From NCBI GenBank assembly GCA_020635195.1, contig JACKAG010000009.1, positions 19,421 to 83,420 of the forward strand: a DNA stretch of 64,000 bases. The letters run 5' to 3'. The number at the start of each line of letters is the position of its first letter. Positions within the stretch are counted from its first letter, which is position 1. The notes under the pieces are model-generated. The model saw nothing but the letters and a program-made list of their open reading frames with translations. It ran no database searches and was not told the DNA's origin. Below, piece by piece: positions 45,776-55,200 of the stretch. A program made the position numbers and the translations under genes. This DNA is from Deltaproteobacteria bacterium (GTDB taxonomy: Bacteria; Bdellovibrionota_B; Oligoflexia; Oligoflexales; Bog-1112).

Positions 45776-46345
45776 ATGACCCATATGCAAGGTGAGATCC
45801 TCTTTTTGCTGGATCATCTTGTTGGTCTTAATCATGAGTTTATCTGTGAAGCGATACTCAGGCTCTTATTAAAAGAGCCTGCCAAATACAAAGATAAAAG
45901 ACCCTCTATCACAGAAGCTGCTGTCAGCCTCTCAGACGGAAAGCAGAATTTTCAGCTCTGTATGCAGCAGAAGCAGATTCCACCTGAATCAGAAAACAGC
46001 CTTTTCGGCACGGTTGATATCGTTGCCACTTCCCCGGAAGCCGGAATCTACCGGCTGATGATCAGACCAAAAATGACAATACCATGTCATTTTCACCGGC
46101 AAATGTCCGAATCTGAACTGGTTCTGAGCCAGGGTCTGATACTACAGGGCCTCCCGGTAAGAAGCGGAAGCGCCAGAACATGGCCAGCAGAATATTGTCA
46201 TGAATATTATAATCCAGGCGACGAGACCCTGGCAGTCCTGTGTATTGACCGCCCGGGTTTCATCCCTGAAGATGAAATCATCTGTGACAGACCTGTCTCC
46301 GGTTTGCAGGATCTGCCACCCTCATGTATCAGATCTTATTGGTAA
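45776..46345 (+). CDS. Cupin-type protein
   Basis: About 189 residues from ATG 45776. The C-terminal ~110 residues (MTIPCHFHRQMSESELVLSQGL ... WPAEYCHEYYNPGDETLAVLCIDRPGFIPEDEI) follow a cupin pattern with potential metal ligands in CHFH, E and H. The N-terminal ~70 (LLDHLVGLNHEFICEAILRLLLKEP) are helical and of uncertain kinship, possibly like the second half of FolB. No clear ribosome binding site; the frame is open from 45614 and overlaps the divergent folK. It ends 4 bases before the SDR gene, so the two are cotranscribed. Confidence 0.6.
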   Translation: MTHMQGEILFLLDHLVGLNHEFICEAILRLLLKEPAKYKDKRPSITEAAVSLSDGKQNFQLCMQQKQIPPESENSLFGTVDIVATSPEAGIYRLMIRPKMTIPCHFHRQMSESELVLSQGLILQGLPVRSGSARTWPAEYCHEYYNPGDETLAVLCIDRPGFIPEDEIICDRPVSGLQDLPPSCIRSYW

Positions 46346-46349
46346 TATG

Positions 46350-47066
46350 ATGAAACAAAAGATCGTATTTGTCAGCGGAGGGTCCAGGGGTCTTGGCAAA
46401 GAGATTCTGAAGACTTTCAAAACCAACTCCTGGATAACCATCTCCTGCTCCCGCCAGCCCGGTGAAAATATCAGCACAGACAACGAGCTGTGGTATCAGT
46501 GCGACCTCTCTGATCCGGACGCTGTAGCAGCCATGTTTTGTGAGATCCGCAAAAAAGTCAGCCATATCGATCTGATTGTCAATAATGCCGCGATCGCCGG
46601 GGCAAGCATGCCAGGGACAGAAGGGGCCATCGAAACGTGGGAGCGCACCCTCAAAACCAACCTGTCCGGACCATTTTTTGTCATCCATTACGCGATGCCA
46701 TTACTGAAGGCAGGATCTTTAATTCTCAATATCTCTTCAGTGCTGGGACATAAAGGTGTCCCGGATCAGGCAGCCTACTGCGCAGCAAAGCATGGGCTGA
46801 TCGGAATGACCCGTTCCATGGCCCTCGCCATGGCTCCGTCCGGAATCAATGTCAATGCAATCTGCCCTGGCTGGCTTGAGACTGATATGGCCCGTCAGAG
46901 AAGTAAAGAATTGCAACTTTCTATATCTGAGCTTGCAGCCCAGGTTCCTAAAGGCCAGATGACGGATATTCGGGAAATCGCGGATCTGGTGTTCTTCATG
47001 GGCTCTGGCCACCTCAGAAACATGACAGGACAAAGCATTATCATTGACGGAGGCATGCTCGCATGA
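46350..47066 (+). CDS. Short-chain dehydrogenase/reductase (FabG-like)
   Basis: 238 residues. Rossmann motif SGGSRGLGKEIL (TGxxxGxG type), NNAAIAG, catalytic Ser in NISSVLG, and YCAAKHG (YxxxK), then PGWLETDM. NAD(P)-dependent reduction of a carbonyl; the substrate is open. Because it sits in a pterin neighbourhood (folK divergent, cupin upstream), a pteridine-reductase-like role is conceivable but unproven; FabG-like acyl reduction is the alternative. The start at 46347 or 46350 follows the cupin stop directly. Confidence 0.85.
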   Translation: MKQKIVFVSGGSRGLGKEILKTFKTNSWITISCSRQPGENISTDNELWYQCDLSDPDAVAAMFCEIRKKVSHIDLIVNNAAIAGASMPGTEGAIETWERTLKTNLSGPFFVIHYAMPLLKAGSLILNISSVLGHKGVPDQAAYCAAKHGLIGMTRSMALAMAPSGINVNAICPGWLETDMARQRSKELQLSISELAAQVPKGQMTDIREIADLVFFMGSGHLRNMTGQSIIIDGGMLA

Positions 47067-47075
47067 GTGTCGTAC

Positions 47076-47333
47076 TCAGAAAGTTTCCGGAATCAGAGAA
47101 CGGATCTCCGAGATAAGAGCTCTGACTTCTGTCAGAGAAAGGTTCAGATCCCCACTGATCAGGAGCATTGCCATACCACTCCCAAGAGCCAGTCCAGCGA
47201 GAGCTCCGCACATAACAACCAGCCATAAGTTCCATCGTTTGCTTGCGTGATGCAGCAGAGCAGGGCCGCTCATGTTCTGAGGCATCTCTTCCCCAGGGCA
47301 GGCATCACCAGCAAGGATATGTTCAGATTCCAT
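47076..47333 (-). CDS. Small membrane protein, hypothetical
   Basis: 85 residues with one membrane segment (LWLVVMCGALAGLALGSGMAMLLI) and a polar C-terminus. GAGGTGA 6 bases before the ATG supports a real gene. It is the last gene of the mevalonate-kinase operon, beginning 73 bases after the kinase stop, and converges on the SDR gene. Function unknown. Confidence 0.55.
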   Translation of the reverse strand: MESEHILAGDACPGEEMPQNMSGPALLHHASKRWNLWLVVMCGALAGLALGSGMAMLLISGDLNLSLTEVRALISEIRSLIPETF

Positions 47334-47406
47334 TCGCGATCACCTCTTCATCTTCATGATAAGGTCTCGCAATATTTTATCAGACATTTTTCCCGGAAGA
47401 GAGGCT

Positions 47407-48381
47407 TCATGCCAGATAGACTCTACTATTCCCAAAAAGAAGCTGTATTTTTCGTAGCTGATCTTGCCACAATTCCGGATGCAATAATGTCAGAAGGCAA
47501 CCCCCACCACCAGCTCCTGTGATTTTGGAAGCAAGGGCACCCGTCGAAAGGATTCTTTCTCTCATGCTTTCCAGGATCTGTGCAGAAACACCACTTTCAG
47601 AAAGAAGACAGTGGGTCTGATTCATAATCTCCGCAAGACTCAGTGCATCATCTGACTCCATAGCTGCCGCAGCTCCGGCAGCCAGCCCACTGAATGCCGC
47701 CAGACGCTTTTGCCCCTGTAACGGACTTGTAAACCATGGTTTTGCCTGCTGCACCATGGCACAGGTCGATGAGCTTACACCACTGTTGATCAGGCAGAAT
47801 TTCAGAACAGATCCCCCTGAAATCCCACATGCAGAGCGAAGAAGAACAGGAGCCTGACCCATGTGAAACAAAATCGGATTTTCCCAGGCAACCGTTGCGG
47901 TATCCAGACCGGAGGAAGATCCGTGAAATCTGGCTTCAAGATTTCTGCCCATCTCTGCCAGCTGATCCGGATGCAATTCCCTGCCGTTGACAGATGCGGC
48001 CAGTTTCAGAGTTGCAATACTGAGAGCGGCAGAAGAACCCAGACCGGAACCGATCGGAATATCAGACGATCCCGACAATCTCAGCCGCCCCTCTGGCAAA
48101 CTCAGGAGATTAAACGCATCCCGGATCAGGCCACACACATTAGGAGAGACTGCCTTGCGACCAAACAAAATCTGTTCTTCTTCTCCCGGACGGCAGACCC
48201 TGCCAGTCAGCTTCATTCTCTGTGCGGACAAAGGAATAGAAACCGCCGGAGAACCATAGAGCACAGCATGCTCGCCACAGATGATAGCTTTAGCGCAGGT
48301 ACTGACAGACAGCACGGCCCTGTCAGAGTCCATAAGCATCTCATCTTTGCACTGCCTTTCAGGGCTATTTGACGCTGTCAT
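47407..48381 (-). CDS. mvk: Mevalonate kinase
   Basis: 324 residues, GHMP kinase. Motif 1 AKAIICGEHAVLYG, motif 2 PIGSGLGSSAALS (phosphate loop), GSSSGLDTATVAWENP, and motif 3 KITGAGGGGC near the C-terminus. Phosphorylates mevalonate to 5-phosphomevalonate in the mevalonate route to isoprenoids. AGGAG precedes the ATG. Lies 55 bases downstream of HMG-CoA reductase. Phosphomevalonate kinase, decarboxylase and HMG-CoA synthase genes are not in the window. Confidence 0.93.
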   Translation of the reverse strand: MTASNSPERQCKDEMLMDSDRAVLSVSTCAKAIICGEHAVLYGSPAVSIPLSAQRMKLTGRVCRPGEEEQILFGRKAVSPNVCGLIRDAFNLLSLPEGRLRLSGSSDIPIGSGLGSSAALSIATLKLAASVNGRELHPDQLAEMGRNLEARFHGSSSGLDTATVAWENPILFHMGQAPVLLRSACGISGGSVLKFCLINSGVSSSTCAMVQQAKPWFTSPLQGQKRLAAFSGLAAGAAAAMESDDALSLAEIMNQTHCLLSESGVSAQILESMRERILSTGALASKITGAGGGGCLLTLLHPELWQDQLRKIQLLFGNSRVYLA

Positions 48382-48436
48382 ATATCTCCTGAGGGATGAT
48401 ACTCAAAGGCAACACATTCGGCTTTCCAGCTATGTG

Positions 48437-49660
48437 TCAGTTTATGGTTAAAGAACGTTGTATCGTCGCTCCGGACACACGGTCCCGGAGGCTGATATTC
48501 TTCTGGTGTAGTGCCATATGGCCTTTCTGAATACCTTCTGAGGCCAGAGCACGCAAAGCAGAAAGGTTCTGAGCCAGGCCAACAGAACAGACAATCTCAG
48601 CCAAAGTTCTGGCATCCGGATTGTTCATCAGTTTCAGAGCAGCCTGAGCGGTCGGGTGTAGTTTGGTGACTCCTCCCACCGTACCCAGGGCCATCGGGAT
48701 TTCAAGACTGCCATGCAACTGGCCATCAGAAAGGATACTCCAGCGGGTCATAGGTCGATAGTGACCCTCCCTGGAACACCAGGCATGCGCTCCAGCCTCG
48801 GCAGCCCGCCAGTCATTTCCGGTTGCGATCAGCACCGGATCGATCCCGTTCATCACTCCCTTATTGTGAGTGGCTGCACGGTTGATATCATACCAGGCAA
48901 ACTGCCAGGCCTGAAAAATTCTCCTGATGGCAAACTCTCCTTCGCTACGATCCGAAGAAAAAGCCCTGGGAGGAATGATGCATTCGGCTTTTGCCCGCCG
49001 CTTTGCTGTCAGGTTTGACAGAATTCTGAGACCCATCTCTCTGACAGGGAGCAGCCTTTCGATATAATGGGATACCTTCTCCACCATTGTGTTCACAATA
49101 TTTGCACCCATAGCATCACAGGTATGGATATGCAGATTGATGACGACGCTCCCGATCTCGGGGATTGTATACCAGTCGAGATCCTTTGCTCCGCCTCCTC
49201 TTTTGAGCAGCCTTTCCTGCCCTCGATTGGCATATTCCAGGATCTTTTCTGTGTTGCTCTGAAGAGGCTCTTCAAAATCCTGCATAGACTCAGGATAGAT
49301 TTGTATCTGGCCCGTCATAATCGGCTCAGTACTACTTGCCAGAAAGCCTCCTCCAATACGGGCGAGCTTCGCGCCATGGCTGGCCGCTGCCAGAACGCTG
49401 CTTTCTTCAACCGCCATCGGCACCAGGACATCACGGCCATTGACCTTAAAATTGGTGGCAATGCCCAGAGGAAGGGAGAATGTTCCGATGGAGTTCTCGA
49501 TAAAAATATCTGTGAGTTCCTGTGACAATGCTCCATAACTGTGTAATGCCGTGGCCTCCTGATCATTGAGATCAGCAAATCTGGCTGTCACGCTCATTCG
49601 TTCTCTGGCTGGCAATGAAAAAAATCCCGGAAGCCGGGAAGAGCCTGTCTGATGCTCCAT
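48437..49660 (-). CDS. mvaA: Hydroxymethylglutaryl-CoA reductase, class II
   Basis: 407 residues. Class II features: LPGFFSLPARER at the N-terminus, ENSIGTFSLPLGIATNFKVNG with the catalytic Glu, MAVEESSVLAAAS, DAMGANIVNTM and ATGNDWRAAEAGAH. Links HMG-CoA and mevalonate; with mevalonate kinase in the same operon the biosynthetic direction is likely. GAGGAG lies 9 bases before the ATG. Confidence 0.95.
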   Translation of the reverse strand: MEHQTGSSRLPGFFSLPARERMSVTARFADLNDQEATALHSYGALSQELTDIFIENSIGTFSLPLGIATNFKVNGRDVLVPMAVEESSVLAAASHGAKLARIGGGFLASSTEPIMTGQIQIYPESMQDFEEPLQSNTEKILEYANRGQERLLKRGGGAKDLDWYTIPEIGSVVINLHIHTCDAMGANIVNTMVEKVSHYIERLLPVREMGLRILSNLTAKRRAKAECIIPPRAFSSDRSEGEFAIRRIFQAWQFAWYDINRAATHNKGVMNGIDPVLIATGNDWRAAEAGAHAWCSREGHYRPMTRWSILSDGQLHGSLEIPMALGTVGGVTKLHPTAQAALKLMNNPDARTLAEIVCSVGLAQNLSALRALASEGIQKGHMALHQKNISLRDRVSGATIQRSLTIN

Positions 49661-49810
49661 TCTGGAAGACTCCTCTTAAGCAAATCCAATCCTGAACCAA
49701 CCCAGGCTATGATGGACCGGTCATGGCATGATTCGCTGTTTTTTATAACGAAAGCAGTGGGTATTTTCAGCTTTAAATTTAAAATAACCTTTATTATCAA
49801 GGGTCTAACA

Positions 49811-50614
49811 ATGATTTCTCTTACATCTGTTGAAAAATCTTTCCCTGACAATCAGGTCCTGCGCGATATTTCTTTTGATATCCAAAGGGGGGAGAGAGTC
49901 AGCCTGACAGGACCGGGTGGCTGTGGGAAGACCCTGATTCTGAAAATTTTGCTGGGCCTGGTAAAGGCTGACCGTGGAGATGTCTATCTTTACGATCAGG
50001 ATATGACAACAGCATCGGCTTCTGAAAAGGAAGCCGTTATGAAAAAGACCGGAATGGCGTTTCAGCAGGGGGGCTTATTTGATTTTATGAGTGTCAGAGA
50101 AAACATTGAGTTTGCCATGAAACATATGACCGACTACTCACCGGAATATATGCTAAAAAGGTGTCAGCAGTTGCTGGAAGGTGTGCGCCTGGCAAAGACA
50201 GAAAATATGTATCCTCATGAGCTTTCTGGTGGTATGAAACGCCGGGTTGGTATTGCCAGGGCCCTGTGTACAGATCCGGTCATTGCTCTCTTTGACGAAC
50301 CAACCTCAGGCCTTGATCCGGTCACTTCAACGATTATCCTGAATATGATTCAGGACCTGGCTGGGAAAGAAGGTCATGACAAAACTTTGCTTATTGCAAC
50401 ATCCAATGTCGAGATTGCCGTTCGCTTTGCAGAGCGGGTGATTGTCCTTAATGAGGGAACCGTCGTCGCAGATGGCCTCTGGCGTGATCTGTTATTGAAT
50501 GGCCCTGAATGGGTCAGGCATTTTCTTGGGGTGCGGTTTATAGGGCTGGACCTCGAATATGCTCGTGAACTAAAACTGCCTGAGGAATTTATCCGGCAGC
50601 ACTGGAATTTCTGA
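49811..50614 (+). CDS. MlaF-like ABC transporter ATPase
   Basis: 267 residues from ATG 49811 (AAGGG 7 bases upstream; the frame is open from 49652). Walker A GPGGCGKTLILK, signature ELSGGMKRRVGIARAL, Walker B VIALFDEPTSGLD. The SGGMKRRV.IARA signature is typical of Mla/Mce lipid-transport ATPases. No MlaE permease or MlaD gene is adjacent; instead an acyltransferase follows after 23 bases. The H loop is ATSN instead of the usual TH(D/N), a notable variation. A lipid-transport role is inferred. Confidence 0.83.
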   Translation: MISLTSVEKSFPDNQVLRDISFDIQRGERVSLTGPGGCGKTLILKILLGLVKADRGDVYLYDQDMTTASASEKEAVMKKTGMAFQQGGLFDFMSVRENIEFAMKHMTDYSPEYMLKRCQQLLEGVRLAKTENMYPHELSGGMKRRVGIARALCTDPVIALFDEPTSGLDPVTSTIILNMIQDLAGKEGHDKTLLIATSNVEIAVRFAERVIVLNEGTVVADGLWRDLLLNGPEWVRHFLGVRFIGLDLEYARELKLPEEFIRQHWNF

Positions 50615-50637
50615 CCTTTTTAAAAAATGGAGTCGCC

Positions 50638-51495
50638 ATGGTCCTGCTACTGAAACTGATATCTTTCGTCCTGAGCAAGCTAAGCCCGGCTGGGCTGGAG
50701 CGTCTTGCAAAAGGCATGACCTTTCTTGTCTGGGACATTCTCAGAATCCGCCGAGCCCTGATTCTGAAAAATCTTGATATAGCATTCCATCAGGAAAAAA
50801 CTGCAGAAGAACGACTGTCTATCGGACGTCAGAGCATCTTTCATTTTGTCATGACCATTCTGGAATTCCTGTCTGAGCGAAACGGCCAGCTGGGCAGACA
50901 TGTTTCAATCGCTGAAGGAGAGAAACACCTGAAAGCAGCGATGGACGAAGGGCGTGGCGCTTATATCTTATGTATTCACATGGGAAACTGGGAAGCAATG
51001 GGGAGCGGTCTGACCAAAGCTGGTTATCCTTCTCACGTGATTGTCAAAAAAGTTGGATCGGAAGCGATTGATGACTTTGTCCGTCAGAGACGTCATGAAA
51101 ATGGTTTTTTCTGTATCAGACGACAGAAAAAGGGAGACGCTGTTAAGGGGATTCGTCAGGTTCTGAAGAACGGTGGTCTGGTCGGTTTTGTCATGGATCA
51201 GGCCCGCCCAGGTGAGCCTGCTTTACCTTTTTTTGGACAGCCAGCTAAAACCAACACCAGCTTTGCTGCCATTCTCGGAAAAATTCCTGCCCCTGTGATT
51301 CCTGCATACATCAGAAGGACCGGAGTTCACCAGCATGAAATACATATTAAAGAAGCACTAAAATTAAGTTATTCTGATTCTGCTCACGCAACAGACATTC
51401 AGCAGCAATCAGAATATTTCAACTCTGTTGTTGAAAGCATGATCCGGGAGTGTCCTGAACAGTATTTCTGGATGCATAACCGCTGGAAGCACTGA
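50638..51495 (+). CDS. Lipid A/lysophospholipid acyltransferase (LpxL/HtrB family)
   Basis: 285 residues. N-terminal hydrophobic anchor; catalytic HxxxxE-type motif in HMGNWE; GGLVGFVMDQARPG and the C-terminal YFWMHNRWK box typical of the LpxL/LpxM family. Adds a secondary acyl chain to lipid A or a related lipid at the inner membrane. GGAG lies 5 bases before the ATG. Cotranscribed with the MlaF-like ATPase. Confidence 0.88.
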   Translation: MVLLLKLISFVLSKLSPAGLERLAKGMTFLVWDILRIRRALILKNLDIAFHQEKTAEERLSIGRQSIFHFVMTILEFLSERNGQLGRHVSIAEGEKHLKAAMDEGRGAYILCIHMGNWEAMGSGLTKAGYPSHVIVKKVGSEAIDDFVRQRRHENGFFCIRRQKKGDAVKGIRQVLKNGGLVGFVMDQARPGEPALPFFGQPAKTNTSFAAILGKIPAPVIPAYIRRTGVHQHEIHIKEALKLSYSDSAHATDIQQQSEYFNSVVESMIRECPEQYFWMHNRWKH

Positions 51496-51530
51496 CACTC
51501 AGGAAAAATAATCAACGAGGAGGGCACGTT

Positions 51531-51821
51531 ATGGGAACCGAGTTTTTTATTCACCGAAGAAAAAAATCTCGCAGCAGGCAGGTCCCAGTCCTGCCAAGAA
51601 TCGGGATTTATATTGACTGGGCTGGCTATGAAACTGTTTTTAAATACTCCCCTCTGCTGGAAGCTCTGCTTCAGCTTCAAGAAAAGGGAATCTCTGTTTA
51701 TAATCTGATCAGAATCTCGAAAGAACACTTGTCTGAAATTACATTTCCTGAAAGAAAAAAAAGCGTAACCATCGATACAACAGCCAGAGTGATTAAAGCT
51801 CATCCCGACGGAGATTCCTGA
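51531..51821 (+). CDS. Small hypothetical protein
   Basis: 96 residues with a very strong ribosome binding site (GAGGAGGG). Basic N-terminus (HRRKKSRSRQ), then an amphipathic middle (YETVFKYSPLLEALLQLQEKG). No signal peptide. I do not recognise the family. It follows the acyltransferase by 35 bases and is likely the last gene of that operon. Confidence 0.6.
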   Translation: MGTEFFIHRRKKSRSRQVPVLPRIGIYIDWAGYETVFKYSPLLEALLQLQEKGISVYNLIRISKEHLSEITFPERKKSVTIDTTARVIKAHPDGDS

Positions 51822-51859
51822 GAAGATCTTTTTACCTTAGCAAAGCGATCGCACGCAGG

Positions 51860-52057
51860 AAAAACCTTCGGGGAGGAATTCTCTCGCAGCTCTTTAGTTT
51901 CCATCTGAGGAATTGCTATTTCCATCCTCAGAAGAACTCAATTGAAAAGATTGGACAGCCCATTAACAAGAGCGCTGAGACAGTCAGGTTGTGGGTGCAA
52001 GAATTTGATGCACATGGCCTCAAAAGCCTAAAAATGACGATCAGAACAAAGCGTTAG
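51860..52057 (+). pseudogene. Possible transposase N-terminal fragment
   Basis: A frame without a usable start, ending at TAG 52055-52057, reads INKSAETVRLWVQEFDAHGLKSLK near its end, which resembles the helix-turn-helix of IS630-type transposases (S..TV..W...F...Gl..L). Nothing of the catalytic domain follows. A hairpin directly downstream (52080-52129) would suit the end of a decayed element. Short and weakly supported. Confidence 0.3.
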
Positions 52058-52079
52058 CCGAAACTGACTAAACTGACTA

Positions 52080-52129
52080 AGAGGCTTTCCCAAAACTAAA
52101 TTCATTGAGTTATTTTTGGGGAAGCCTCT
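52080..52129. repeat. 16-bp near-perfect inverted repeat (terminator-like)
   Basis: AGAGGCTTTCCCAAAA (52080-52095) and TTTTGGGGAAGCCTCT (52114-52129) are reverse complements with one mismatch (a G-T pair in RNA). The loop is 18 bases. Directly before it, ACTGACTAA occurs twice in tandem. Could be a terminator or the end of a degraded mobile element. Confidence 0.7.
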
Positions 52130-52168
52130 AAAGCTCTACTTTAAGCCGACCAATCTGTCCCTGATAAC

Positions 52169-52203
52169 ACTCTCCGACTTTTTATATTGTTATATCGGAG
52201 AGT
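52169..52203. repeat. 9-bp inverted repeat with AT-rich loop
   Basis: ACTCTCCGA (52169-52177) and TCGGAGAGT (52195-52203) are perfect reverse complements; the loop is AT-rich with a T5 run. It lies about 95 bases before the large lipoprotein gene and may end upstream transcription. Confidence 0.6.
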
Positions 52204-52298
52204 CTTATCTCATCATTTTAGATATTCTGGAAAATTCCGATAAGTATTTGTCATAAAATAAGCGAAATAGACTTTACACTGCATAAAATGAGAATATT

Positions 52299-55200
52299 AT
52301 GTCTGATTTTTGGAATGGTTCGCTGTGTCTGTCTTTGGTCCTGTTAAGTGTTTCATTCGGCTGCCAGGTAGAATCAGAAAAAAGAAGTTCTCTTGTTACA
52401 GAACATAAATTACCTCATGAACAGGAAAACGCTGTTCCTATAGAAGAACAAAAAATCCAAGAGACTTCAGAGAAAACTCTTTTAAATAAAAAAATTATCC
52501 TATCAGAAATCAGGAATGAAACATTCGATCAGCAAGGACTTCCTGATATACACGAAAAAAATCAATACGAAATTGCAACAGCCATTGCAGAAAAAATTCT
52601 TCCTCATAAAGATGATGAAGAGAAAATATCTGAGGACAATAAGAATCAAAATATTTCTGATGATGAAGAAAATCATGACCTGAAGATTGTAAGATCTGAG
52701 AATTGTTTTTCAGAACATTATGATGATCCTGTCCAAAGAGACAATATCAAACATATATGTGGAAAAATTATTTATTTAAAAGGCTATGCAAAAGACTCTA
52801 TGAAAAAATTCGAACATAGAGGAACCCGTCTTTATGTAAGGAACACTGATAGTTATGTGTCCGTACAACCAAAGATTGAGATTATATCTGGCCTTGCAGG
52901 TTCCGGAATCAGTATGAGATTAGCTGATAAGCCTGATTATTATCTGACTTATCTGAATGGACTGATTGAACTGACTCAACCCGACAGCAGAGACTGGTCT
53001 CTTAAATCTGCGACCTGGATTCCCTCTTTTAATGGCTCGCGTGATACAGAAAATGGCTTTCACAAATTTCTGACGATTGAATCTTTACTGCACCCCGGAG
53101 AATTTTTATCAAGCGGATCACCTGTCAGTATCAAAGCTCGATCAAATGATATGAAAATGATGACATGGGAAATTGATATTATTGAAAAGAAAAATGAAAA
53201 TTGCACAACTTCAAAAACGTATATTGATTCGGCAACAGAACTGATGACAACAGGAATCAGCGATACCGATAGTCTTAATTTTACAATGGAAGATTTTCTT
53301 ACCGCATGGGCTTCGTGTTACGAAACAACAAATACTCCGCTTCTTCAGAGCGTAAAAAATTTTATATCTGCATTTGATTCTCATCATGAAGCACTATTTC
53401 AGTCAGGAAAAGTTGCTATTGTTCCTGACTCGATGAGCATTCTTCAGCGCATACAGTATGAAGTCCAGTACTGGATTTTTAATAAGTTTTTCACCCGGGA
53501 TCACCTGGAAGAGGTCAATGGAATCCGATACAGGGCGGCGGATTTTTTTCCGGGAGCTGTTACGACAAAAGCACGACATTTTGCAACGGTCAATATCAAT
53601 GGAAATTATCAGACACCAAAAGGATATACACTGAATGGTCAGCACAAGGTTATCCGGATGACAGGTTACTATGCCGCACCGGGTGAGCAGGTAACCGTAT
53701 CAATAGCAAATAAATATGTCCGTAGTGGACTTAAGGTCATGATAGGGCTACACCAGGATGATTATGAAACTTTATATAAGAATTTCAATCGATTTCCTCA
53801 GGTCGGAAAGACATTTCCCTTGTGGACATCCAAAACCATCGCTGCGAATCCATTTGGAGGAGGAATCTATATCGTGCTTCCTGACGGATCTCATATGGGA
53901 GAGATTGAGATTAAACTTGAAAATGTAGTACGTTCTCCATTTTTTTCTACTTTAAACAATAAACGATCGACGGAAGAATGGAAATATGATCGGGATAGCT
54001 CTGGCGTCCAGTGGTTTGACTGGGAATCAGAGGGGTTTATGGCGACTTTGCCCGTCAGTATGGCAAAAAGCATCGATGATCCAACAGACATACTCAGGAC
54101 ATGGACAAAAATATTTGAAGCTTATAACTATCTTGGAGGAAGAGAGTTACCTTTATTCAGGGCAGAGTATATGTCCGTTGACCGTCTCAATCCAACACCA
54201 GGATCACGACTGTCTGCACAATATCCTTTATTTGCTCCATATAATTTAACCCCTGTTGTTCCAAAAGATACCTGGTGGTCTCCGATCAGAGCAATTGAAC
54301 AGAAGGATATTGACTGGGTCGTTTTACACGAATATGGTCATCTCGAGCATGTTCCAGGTCTTACAGAGGAAGAAGAAAGTGAAGTTCATATTCCTTCGGT
54401 TTATGTGCATGAGAACATTTTTGGTCATAACCTTGATGAAGCGATGAAAAAATCAGTCTTTCAGAAATTATCGCTCAATGAAGCAGCAATAGACTGGATG
54501 TTAACAGAAAATTTTATAAAAGGCATCAGAGCTCGCAGAGATAGTTATTCCCATCAGTTAATCTATCAGTCCCGGGGACATGCCAAATGGATTGATATTG
54601 CAAGGATTTATGGATGGGAGCTTATCCGTTCAGCAAATAAAGAATTTCTTAAGAACACCAGAGAAACGGGTATCATAAAAAATATCATAGGTGATGATGA
54701 ATATATCAGGACCATGTCGAAAATATCCAATAAAAATCTTGCTCCTCTTTTTGAGTTCTGGGGAGTTATTCCATCAGATTCACTTGTTGAAGAACTGAGT
54801 GTTCTGCCAAAGTCCTGGGAAGCTGGTGTGCAAATTCTTAATTATTTGCAAACCGTTCCGTCTAATTATAACGGTTTTTTAATTTACTTCGATACAATGT
54901 CTAAGCGTATCACTCCTCCAAATGGATCTCCCCGATATGATGACCTGAAGAACTTCGACTTCACTCAGACTTATTCAGGAAATCTGGAGAAGCGAATTGC
55001 TCAGATTATAGATAAATATTATGGAAACAGCTTGCATCATTTCACCAATCGTAAGCTAACCCTTAAATCCGTATCAGAAGAATCTTTTGCAGAGCTGAGC
55101 AACAATCTTACCGTAAAGATGGTATCCGACAACAAGCAAATATTAAACAATTTTGAGATAGTCAAAGGCCTTTCTGGTGTTGGTATTAGCTTTCGTGTGT

